Source: Chrysochromulina tobinii
Lineage: Eukaryota > Haptophyta > Prymnesiales > Chrysochromulinaceae
DNA length: 49,384 nucleotides
NCBI GenBank assembly: GCA_001275005.1
Contig: JWZX01003011.1
Coordinates: 1-49,384, forward strand
Direction of reading: 5' to 3'
The translations under genes and the position numbers were made by a program. Shown piece by piece: positions 35,718 through 44,105 of this stretch (the stretch's first letter is position 1; the number at the start of each line of letters is the position of its first letter). The notes under the pieces are model-generated. The model ran no database searches, was not told the DNA's origin, and saw only the letters and a program-made list of their open reading frames with translations.

Positions 35718-38353
35718 ATGGCGCCTGCGACAAAGGCCACGACGCAGCGCACCGAACCTGCCACGGTCGTCGTCGGTGTCAGCGAGCTGCTGCTCGCGAA
35801 GAACACTAAAAAGGCTCGCGTGCGCGTCGAGCTTCCGGATGGCCTGGCCACGGCGCAGCAAACGCCGGCCATCGACATGCAGGGCGGAAATCGCTCAGTG
35901 CGTGTGGACTGGTCGATCTCCATCCCTATCCAACCGGGAGGCTCAGCATGGACGGCGCTCGAGGCGGCGCTCGAGAGGCGTGCACAGCCCGAGGCGGCCG
36001 CGATCCGCTTCACCGTGCTCGACGAGAGTACGGGAGTGATCGGCGACGCGGTCGTGGACCTGTCGCGCCTCGCCGAGTACGGGCGATATGATAAGGAATC
36101 GCCCAAGATGACGCTTAACGTCGTCGACAAGCGCGGCGTGGCGCACGGGCAACTGATCGCTCACGTGCAGGCGCTGGAGGCGGTGCGGCTCGTGCTAAAG
36201 GGGGCCCCATCGCCACCGCCGCCGCTACCGCTGAGCATCGAGCCGAAGGTGAAAAAGGCCTTTGAGACCTTTGACAAGAACGGCGACGGCAGCATCGACG
36301 CGGACGAGCTGCGCGAGGCGCTCAAGTACCTCGGGCTGAACGCGTCGGCCGCGCAAACCCGCGAGGTGCTCGAGCGCTACGACACGGGCTTTCGCGACGG
36401 CAAGCTCGACTTGGGCGAGTTTGCTCGCCTCGTGCAGGACTTGAACTCGTTCACGGGCGGCGGCGGCGCCTTGGATGGTGGGATGGGGACGGCCGACGAG
36501 CGCGTGCGTGTGGCCTTCTCGCGCTTCGACGTGGATGGCAACGGGCGGCTGGATGCAGTCGAGATCAAGCAGGCGCTCGCGACGCTCGGCATGGTCGCCA
36601 GCTCATCGGAGGCCGTCGCCGTCCTCCAAAAGTACGACACAGACCGCTCGGGCGGCGTCGAGCTCGCCGAGTTCGCACAACTCGTCAACGACCTGATCGC
36701 CTTCCAAGGTGGCGGCAGCAAGGACATCCCACACGAGGTGCGCAAGGCGTTCGCGCACTTCGACAGTGACGGCAACGGGCGCATCGACGCCTTCGAGCTG
36801 CGCACGGCGCTGCATCACCTCGGCGTCGAGGCCTCTTCCGCCCAGGCTCTGGCCGTGCTCAAAAAGTATGACGTGGACCGAAGCCGCGAGCTCGACATTG
36901 ACGAATTCGCGAAGCTCGTGATGGACGTGCGAGAGTTCCAAAAGGGGGTGAGTCGCGACAAGGTGCTCGAGCAGCTCAAGCTGCCCCAGGTCGTCATGCT
37001 GCTGAACAGGCATCGCACCGCGCTCGATGAGCTCTTCTCCGCCTTCGCGCGCCGTGACGAAACCTTCGTGCTCGCGAGCGGGCTCGCGCACACTGACGAG
37101 GAGCTGCGCGCGGCTTTCGCCACCTTCGACCCTGAGGGGAGCGGCGCCATCGACGCCAAAGCGCTCGGGGGCGCGCTCGCGCGCCTCGGCGTGCCCACGA
37201 ACGGCGAGCAGGCTGAGAGGGTGTTGGCGCGCTACCAACCAGGGAGTGGCTCGAGTATGGTTGGCCTCTCGGAGTTTCGCGCTCTGGTGGCCGACTTGCG
37301 CCGCTTTGCCACGGCCGCGGCGCCGGAGCCGTCCGCGGCCAAGGGGGGCGCCGTGCTGAGCGAGGCGACCTCGCGCATGCTCGGGGTGGAGGAACTCCTC
37401 TCGATGTGCCACGGCTTCCGTCTGGTGCCCGATAGGCTGCGTGAGGAGGAGGTGAAGACGGCCGTGCGGGAGATGCAGCCGAGCTCAACAGCCGTGGGGC
37501 AGCTGCAGCCCTTCAAGCGGCTCTTCTTCGATGAGGTGCTGCTCCGAATGGCGCACGTGGTGGCCAGCCGTACTGGAGGAGTTCAGAGCGCCGAGCCACA
37601 CGTGCGGCTCGAGGAGCTCTTTCAGTTCATGAGGCTCGACACGGTCGCGGCGATGCGCATGCTCATGCGCACGCACATGCTGATCGAGGCATGCACGAGC
37701 GGCGAGCTCGCGCAGGTGCGCCACCCTGATGACATCTGATTGCGTCTGATTGCGTCTGATTGCGTCTGATTGCGAGCTCGCGCAGGTGCGCCGGCTGCTC
37801 GGCGAGGGCGCACCCGTGGATGGCCGCGGCTACGACGGCTGGTCCCCGCTCCACCGCGCGGCCGCGTACGGGCATGAGGAGGCTGTTGAGGCACTTATCC
37901 ACGCCGGCGCCTCGTTGCCGCTGAAGACGCCGGACGGTTTCTCGGCGTTGCACTGGGCGTGCGAGTACGGGCACCCGGGCGTGGTGCGCCTGCTGCTCAA
38001 GGCACGTGCGCCCGTCGCCGACGTGAGTGACGAAACCCTCTGGACGCCGCTGCACCGCGCCGCCCTCGACGGCCACTTGGCCGTCGTCAAGCTCCTCTTA
38101 AGTGAAGGTGCACCCGTGGCCGTGCGAGACCGCGAGGGCGACACGCCGCTGCACGACGCCGCGCGCAACGGCCACTTGGCGGTGGGTCAAGGCACTGGTG
38201 GCCGCGTGGCCCGTGGCCACGCCCCTCGATGAGCCGAACCACGTGGGGCTCTCGGCTCTCGAGCTCGCGCGCCGCGGCAGTCGCGGACCCGTCTACGAGT
38301 TTCTGCAGGAGAAGACGAGTCAGAAGCGCAGCTCGGGCAGCATGTACCTGTGA
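35718..38353 (+). CDS. C2-like / EF-hand / ankyrin protein, two exons, with a +1 frameshift
   Basis: Exon 1 is 35718-37715 and exon 2 is 37786-38353 (phase 0). The ATG at 35718 is preferred over a TTG at 35403. Residues about 10-155 resemble a C2 domain. Then come four EF-hand pairs. Canonical loops: DKNGDGSIDADE, DVDGNGRLDAVE and DSDGNGRIDAFE. Degenerate loops: DTDRSGGVELAE, DVDRSRELDIDE and DPEGSGAIDAKA. A helical bridge follows. The splice makes ACTSGELAQ|VRRLLGEGAP, a perfect ankyrin repeat, and three more ankyrin repeats follow. At 38184-38186 GGG should be GG: the frame shifts inside GHLAV(V)KALVAAWP and ends at 38232. With one G removed it runs to 38353 (about 854 aa). Either a sequencing slip or a real truncation. 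Predicted calcium-regulated scaffold. Confidence 0.75.
37716..37785 (+). other. 70-nt intron bounded by a 21-bp direct repeat
   Basis: The 21-bp repeat occupies 37702-37722 and 37772-37792 and contains the junction CGCAG|GTGCGCC at both edges. Between the copies are decamers in strict 10-bp register: CCACCCTGAT, GACATCTGAT and TGCGTCTGAT (three). The CTGAT core also fits a branch-site consensus. Confidence 0.9.
38184..38186 (+). other. Apparent single-G insertion (frameshift) in ankyrin region
   Basis: GGCGGTGGGTCAAGG reads GHLAVGQG in the open frame. Deleting one G gives GHLAVVKALVAAW and a further 40-residue ankyrin-like tail. The homopolymer of three G is a typical place for an assembly or sequencing indel. 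Confidence 0.7.
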
Positions 38354-38733
38354 AAGCTCTCACGTAAGATTCCTTAATCGCTAACGCTAACGGCGTGCAC
38401 GCGCCGTTGTGAAGGCTCGCCCAAGCCGAGCGCCTTTAAACATACTTAGTTCGTGCCGGCTTAATTGTTAATACAGCGTGGCCTCCGGTCCCCCAAACCA
38501 TGAGATTTCCATGGAGATATTTCAGAAGTCCAGGCCCAACCCCAAGCAAGCATGTTGAAACAAGCTAAGTAGTCGACAAAACGACACAAGTAGTACCTAA
38601 ACAAGCGCATAAGGCGCGACACGCAAACGGTCCAACAAGTTCCGGCCCGCCGTGGGAGGCCTACGAGATTGACCTACGGCTGATCCGCGTGATGCGTTTT
38701 GGCCACGGCTCTTAGCCCTCGTCAACGTGAACG
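38354..38733. other. Convergent intergenic region with small hairpin
   Basis: Between the EF-hand/ankyrin and DENN genes. It holds an inverted repeat AACGGCG-(6 nt)-CGCCGTT (38389-38408) and AT-rich sequence (about 38435-38580), as expected for 3' ends. No gene is supported. Confidence 0.45.
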
Positions 38734-41520
38734 TCACGCAGTCGGGCTCGACCACGACTCGCACGAGCGCACGCACTCGCTGAGGAGGGCGAGCGCCTCG
38801 TCCCTGTGCTGGAAGGAGGCGAAGACGAGCGTGCTGCCGTCGTCGAGGTTGATCCGGATCGCATTGGGGATGAGGTGGAAGAGTGGGTCGCGGCAGCCCT
38901 CGACGCTCACTACACGGCCAAGGGGCAGCTTCGTGTATGCGGACGCAAAGAGCGCCGCCTCGAAACACAGATGACGCGTGGACACGTGCAGCACTCCCTG
39001 GCGCAGCCCGTGCAGACCACGAGGCCCTGGCGAGCCGAGGCCCGAGTGCGTGGGCGAGGGAGCCGCTGCATGCAGAGCGCACGGGTAGACGCCGATGAGC
39101 GTTTCGTTCACACCCACCTCGAAGCGCTGCTGGAACATGGCTGTGCGCGGCGAGAGCAAGGCCGAGCGCAGTAGGGAGGGGCACGCCTCGCCTAGCCGCT
39201 GCTCGATGAGGGCCTGGACCGTGTCGAGCGCCATGGCGTGCTCGTTGACGGATTGGCGCGTGTTCAAGCCGGCGGCAAGCCAAGCTGCATCCGCAAAGGT
39301 GCCCGTGTCCATGCTGCTGCCGCCGCCATCGGTGCCGCCGCCGGCCTTGCGCGAAGGGGTGCCATTCCCGCCGCCGGCCGTACGCGAAGGGGTGCCATTA
39401 CCGCCCCTCGGACGCAAGGGCGTGCAACTGCCACCGCCGCCTGCCCCTCGACCTCCGCAATACCCGGCTGCCGGGGCGAGCGTGAATTCACGCACGGTGC
39501 GGCTCTGGAGGGCGGCGGCGAGGAAGGCGAGGGAGCGCGTCTGAGGCTGTCGTGCACACACGTGGATGAGTGCGTCCGCCTTGCATTGCATCACTCGTCG
39601 CGTCGCCGTCTCGAGACTCGCAGCGGGTAGACGGTCGGTCGACAAATACCGCAGAATGTCCGTAGCGAGCTCGACGGCGACGGTGCACTCGGCGGCACGC
39701 GCGGCATCGATCGGGTCGCCGGAGCCGCGCAGCAGCGGCTGGGCCGACGGCGCAAGCAGCTCGCACATGAACTCGAGGAAGGTGGCCTGCAGGGCGCGCT
39801 CCGACTGCGGCGACGCGGGCACGCTACCGGTAGAGGGCGCTTGGCGCTCAACTTGGCGCGCGATCTCGGCATTGAGCTCGAGGAGCGCGGGCGCCGTCGC
39901 GAGCGCGCGCAGCTCGGCGAGCGCCTCGTCGCCAGCAAGCGTCCCGTCGTCGAGGTCGAAGACGACTACGTGCGGCGCGAGGGGCTCGAGCTGCGCGACG
40001 AGGTGGCGCTCGATGCCGATGATGAAGGGGGTGGGTGAGCAGTTGACAAGCGTGCCGGGCTCCGGGTGCAGATTGGCAGGTAGGAAGGGGATGAAGGTGC
40101 CCGAGTACGACAGAGGCGAGAGGGTGTGAACGAGCGCGGCGGCAACGGGCATCAGCCTGGCCACCAGCGTGCTCACGAGGAGCAGAGGCCTTTCTAGGAG
40201 CGCGGCCAGGAAGAGGATGAGCACCGTGTCGCTCGTGCCGGCCCCCCCCCGCGCGCAGGCCTCGAGCAGCGGCGCGATGGGCGAGGGCAGCCAGAGAGGA
40301 TGCTGCATCAGAAAGGCGACCTCGGCGTCGCTCTGCGCGAGCGCCGCACCAAACTGGCGAGCGTGCGCACCCAGCGAGGCGCGCGAGAGCGGCTGGCTCT
40401 GGTGCACCAGGAAGAGGCTCTTGGCAACGTCGAGCATCGCACGCATCATCGGCCAATCGCAGAGAAGGACGAGGCTCAGAGGGACGAGGGCTCCCGCATG
40501 GGCGACGTTCTCGAGCCCCGTGACCGCGCATGCATAGCGCACCGCGCCGTTGGAGGCGGTGAACGAAAAGGTGAACCCGAAGCCGTCGTGCGTGCTGTCA
40601 GCCGGGCGCGCTGCACGTAAACGCTCGAGCAGCGACGCCGGGAAGCAAAAGAAGCGCAGGTGCTCGGGTGGAGTCGCGTCACTCGGCCAGCAGACGAGCC
40701 CGCCGTCCCTACTGTGCACGAGAGTGCATGCGTCCCAGTACGAGCGCGGCAGCGCGTGCAGCGCTCCGGACGGCCCGCCGCCTTCCCCAGTCGGCAGAGG
40801 AGGCCCGCGCATGCAGAACAGTCGGAGCTCGCCGCAGCTCGCCGCTACCTCAGCCTCAGAAGCGACCTCAGCAGCTTCCTTTGCCTCAGCAGCCATCAGC
40901 TGCACCAGAGCCAGCCGCTCTCGCGCCGAGAGTGGCGCACGAGGCGAGAGTGGCGCACGAGACTCACGTGGCATGAAGCGAGGCGAGCGGAAGCCAGAGA
41001 GAGGCGCGGCGCCGAGCGCGAGAGCGGCCTCGCTGCCTTTCCGCAGCAGCAGCTCTGCGCCCGCCTCGCCCACCTCGTCACCGGCTGGCCGAGTGGCTTG
41101 CGGCGCAAAGGCCGGCACATTGGACCGTGCGGACGCAGCTGTGCCGCGGTCTAAATGCTCTGCCGAGGCGTGTGGCTCATCAGCCTCGCCATTGCGTGCG
41201 CCTGATCCCGGGCTCTTCAGCCGGTGTAATCGGAGCGTAGATATAAGGGGCATCGTGGACCCGGTGCCAGTGCCACTGCTCACGGCACCCGCCAGTGACG
41301 AGGCCGGGCGGGCGCTGTGTAACGCCTCATCGCTCAATGCCGGTGGACGCGTTGGCTCCGGCATGGTCGGCGACACGGTGCCATCTGCCTTCTCGTTGAA
41401 GCCGCCGCGCCGTCTGAAGAAGCCTCTGGGCGACTGCAGCGGCTCGTCGGGCGACTCGCTGCCCGACTCTGAGCCAACGTCCCTGAGGGATGGGCTCCGA
41501 CCAGACAGGAGTCTGAGCAT
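38734..41520 (-). CDS. DENN-domain protein with C-terminal GRAM-like domain
   Basis: 928 aa from an ATG. Disordered Ser/Pro/Arg-rich N-terminus (1-220). uDENN-like block (about 230-355, ELRLFCMRGPPLP, then FCFPASLLERL and FTFSFTASNG). cDENN core (about 420-530) with LLERPLLLVSTLVARLMPVAAAL, SYSGTFIPFLP and FIIGIERHL..VVVFDLDDGTL. dDENN helices (about 560-690). A Gly-rich linker with GGGNGTPSR repeats precedes a GRAM-type domain (about 785-920: VNETLIGVYPCAL, GVLHVSTRHLCFEAALF, LPLGRVVSVEG, IRINLDDGSTLVFASF). DENN proteins are Rab GDP-GTP exchange factors at endomembranes; GRAM domains bind phosphoinositides. DENN plus GRAM in this order fits a membrane-recruited Rab-GEF. Divergent from the Gln-rich gene. 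Confidence 0.85.
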   Translation of the reverse strand: MLRLLSGRSPSLRDVGSESGSESPDEPLQSPRGFFRRRGGFNEKADGTVSPTMPEPTRPPALSDEALHSARPASSLAGAVSSGTGTGSTMPLISTLRLHRLKSPGSGARNGEADEPHASAEHLDRGTAASARSNVPAFAPQATRPAGDEVGEAGAELLLRKGSEAALALGAAPLSGFRSPRFMPRESRAPLSPRAPLSARERLALVQLMAAEAKEAAEVASEAEVAASCGELRLFCMRGPPLPTGEGGGPSGALHALPRSYWDACTLVHSRDGGLVCWPSDATPPEHLRFFCFPASLLERLRAARPADSTHDGFGFTFSFTASNGAVRYACAVTGLENVAHAGALVPLSLVLLCDWPMMRAMLDVAKSLFLVHQSQPLSRASLGAHARQFGAALAQSDAEVAFLMQHPLWLPSPIAPLLEACARGGAGTSDTVLILFLAALLERPLLLVSTLVARLMPVAAALVHTLSPLSYSGTFIPFLPANLHPEPGTLVNCSPTPFIIGIERHLVAQLEPLAPHVVVFDLDDGTLAGDEALAELRALATAPALLELNAEIARQVERQAPSTGSVPASPQSERALQATFLEFMCELLAPSAQPLLRGSGDPIDAARAAECTVAVELATDILRYLSTDRLPAASLETATRRVMQCKADALIHVCARQPQTRSLAFLAAALQSRTVREFTLAPAAGYCGGRGAGGGGSCTPLRPRGGNGTPSRTAGGGNGTPSRKAGGGTDGGGSSMDTGTFADAAWLAAGLNTRQSVNEHAMALDTVQALIEQRLGEACPSLLRSALLSPRTAMFQQRFEVGVNETLIGVYPCALHAAAPSPTHSGLGSPGPRGLHGLRQGVLHVSTRHLCFEAALFASAYTKLPLGRVVSVEGCRDPLFHLIPNAIRINLDDGSTLVFASFQHRDEALALLSECVRSCESWSSPTA

Positions 41521-41888
41521 GAAAAAGCGATTTGATTCTGTTCATGAGGGAATTCACATAAAGATTCCGTTTGGTACATGTAGGTCGTTCTTCCATGTCG
41601 ATTCATTCATGAGCGATCTGTTTAAAGGAAGAGTCCGATTTCCGAAACGAACGCGACGTCGTTCCTGCAGGGATTCGGACCGGTCCGAATCCGCAGAATT
41701 ATTTTTTTTGTTTTTTGGAAAGGTGGTGCCCTGCAACGAGACGCCGAGGTCGAGAGTTTTTAGAAATTTTAGAGTTTTTCGAGTATTTTCGTGTGTTTTC
41801 CATGGGAGTTGGTTTCGGGCAGGGGAGAGTTTCCTTTAAGAAAGGTGGATTCAAAAGTTCGCACGACGGTTTTGCAGTGCTCTAAATC
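41521..41888. promoter_or_regulatory. Divergent promoter with perfect 22-bp palindrome
   Basis: A perfect palindrome at 41671-41692 (half-site GGATTCGGACC) lies between the DENN start (41520, minus) and the Gln-rich start (41889, plus). A T-rich tract (41700-41800) follows. Function inferred from position and symmetry. Confidence 0.6.
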
Positions 41889-42642
41889 ATGCGGGCGGCT
41901 CAGCCGCGACCGTCGACGGCGGCGAAAGCGAAAGCCGCGGCCAGGGAATCCGGCGGAGCGGCGGCGGCGCTGCTGGCCCGCACGCACTCGGCCGCAGGCC
42001 GTGCTGAGATGGAGGCGTTCGCAAAGTGCGTACTCATGGAGATGGAGGCGATCGACGGCAACCTCGCTCTCTCGACCATGCCATCCGCAGCAGCGGCGGC
42101 GGCGCTGCTGCACTCTTTAGCCAACGCCCCGAGGAACGCAGTGGCGCAGGCACGCCGCTTCTCGCCGCAGAAGTACGGTGCGGCACCGCCACCTCAAGGG
42201 CCAGTGATGCCGCCACGCACGAGCTCGTTCGTGCACCTCAGCGCCAAGGGCTCCTCCTCACAGCCCACGTTAACGCATCCCGAACTGCAACGATCGCTCT
42301 CCGGCTCGGACCTGACGCGGCGTCGGATCGAGCGCGCCATCTCAGTCTACGCACTGCGTCGAGCGTACGTCGAAGAGCGCGTCACACCACTCTACAACTT
42401 CAGGGCGCTCGCCAAGCCGCCCGCAGCGCCGCGGTGTGATCCGCCGCAATACGCGCTCGTGGAGGAGGCCTATAGTGCCGCGCGCGTGCGCCAGCGGAAT
42501 CGTGCGCCGACGGATGCCAAGCGCGAGCGCATCATGGAGGAGGATCCCTTCCCGCCACCGTTTGAGTGTGCCTCGGCCGAGTGGGAGTTTGGGCAAGAGC
42601 AGCACCAACACTATCAGGAGCAGCAGTACCAGCAGCAGCAGT

Positions 42643-42679
<37 letters not shown>

Positions 42680-43667
42680 ACAGCGGGCGGTCCGCTCATC
42701 GTCGGCGCAGAGGCACGATGAGCGCTCACCGCGGCGCTCATCGCAATCAGTGGCAATCAGTGGCAATCAGTGGCAATCAGTGGAGCTCTCACCACAGCGC
42801 TCACCACAGCGCTCACCGCGGCCGACCATCACCCCACCCAGACCGAGGTCGAGTGGCCCGTCGTCCGTCGTAGCCGCGAGCCTGCAGAATCTGCAACTCT
42901 GGCCGCCGGCGACGGCGCCACTGCCTGTACATCCGAAGACCGGATTGGACCGCTTCGGTAACGGTAGCTCCGCTCGCGCGAGCAGTAACGAGCTACCGGC
43001 GATGACCTCGCGACCGGGTACGGCCTCGCGGCCTCCCTCACGTGGCGGAGGCTTCTCTCTGAGCGGTCCGCCCTCGCGACGACCACACACGGCCGAGGCT
43101 GCGCCACTCTCTGTCGAAGGCTGCTACTCCGAGCCGTCCTCGCGCCCGCCCTCGGCGGCACCAGTCACGGCTGCCCACGTAGCACAGCACGATTGGCCCT
43201 CAGCGGCGCCTTCGCGCCCAGCGTCCGCCAATGTGTGGGCTGACGTGTCACACCCACGCCGGAGCGCCGCGCTGAGCGCTGCGACCGCTGAAGAAGACCT
43301 CGACGCCCTCGCTTCGTCAAAGCCAGCTGTGGAAGCGGCCCCAGCAGCCTCCAGCGGGCTCTCTCAGTCACGTCCCTCGTCGAGCGGCCTCCGACCCGTT
43401 CGGATCAATCGGCGGTGGGTGCATACGGCACCCTCGCGACCGGTGCGCCGCAGCACCCTCCAAACCGGCTCAGACTCCCCATGGATGCCCTTCCTTGCGC
43501 CCATGCGGAGCAAGCAGTCAGCCGATGACCCCGCCGTCGATCCGCGGCTGCTCACCAGCGCGTCGGTTGTCAGCATTGAGCCGGCGCTCAACAGCAGCTC
43601 CGTCGGCAACGCGCTCACAGCCACACATCAAGCGGTCCCTGTGCCGGGAGGGTGGTCGATCGATTAG
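41889..43667 (+). CDS. Gln-rich, Ser/Pro/Arg-rich protein, function unknown
   Basis: 592 aa from an ATG. The N-terminal 210 residues have an Ala-rich head, a helix (MEAFAKCVLMEMEAID) and a moderately conserved-looking block RRAYVEERVTPLYNFRALAK...MEEDPFPPPFECASAEWEFG. Then a Gln run (42605-42680), a 10-bp repeat region, and 250 disordered residues with recurring RP.S(A/G)/SRP motifs (SRPGTASRPPSRGG, SRPASANVW, SRPSSSGLRP). No domain or membrane segment was recognised. Such RPxSA-rich tails occur in some microtubule-linked proteins, but that is only a hint. Confidence 0.6.
42605..42680 (+). repeat. CAG/CAGTAC trinucleotide array coding polyGln
   Basis: Mostly CAG codons, interrupted by TAC and CAC; encodes about 20 Gln with a few Tyr/His. 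Confidence 0.9.
42741..42783 (+). repeat. Coding 10-bp array TGGCAATCAG
   Basis: Four units at 42741 (first base pair differs), 42751, 42761 and 42771, plus a partial. As 10 is not a multiple of 3, the reading rotates and gives SVAISGNQWQSV. Read on the minus strand the unit is CACTGATTGC, close to the GTCTGATTGC unit of the 37716-37785 intron. Confidence 0.85.
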
Positions 43668-44105
43668 TTTGCACGGACTACGGTGTGGAGATACATTGTA
43701 GTTTGTATGTTGCCAAATTTCAATATACTACCTAGTAGCTAATTTCGCTACACCTAGAGTTGGCAGTTCATCAGATCTGAGAGCTCCTGGACAGCTACTG
43801 ACAGCTTGCAAACGCCGAATTCCGCGTCGCAGCGAGACGAGTCGCTGCACCGCGAGCATACCATCGCTTTCTCTCATCAATCAGTCGACGTGAGGTTGTA
43901 ACGTCATCATAACGTCACGGGAGGCCCCGGGGCCCGAGGCCCCCGCAGCCCGCTGCGCCGTGAACGTGAAACCACACTTTCTCCTTCGTCCGCGCCGGCC
44001 AAAATTGAGCTGACGCCGACCATCACTATTTTGAGCTTCGCTCCATAGACGGCCGCCCCCGCGCAACTCGCTGGCACGAGCCGTCCTCTCGTGACTCGCG
44101 TCAGC
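43668..44105. promoter_or_regulatory. Upstream region of the LSDAT-SLATT gene
   Basis: 438 bp. Two AACGTCA motifs (43900-43906 and 43911-43917; bZIP/CRE-type TGACGT) and a GC palindrome ggccccggggcc (about 43923) lie 170-210 bp before the ATG. No gene is supported. Confidence 0.4.
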
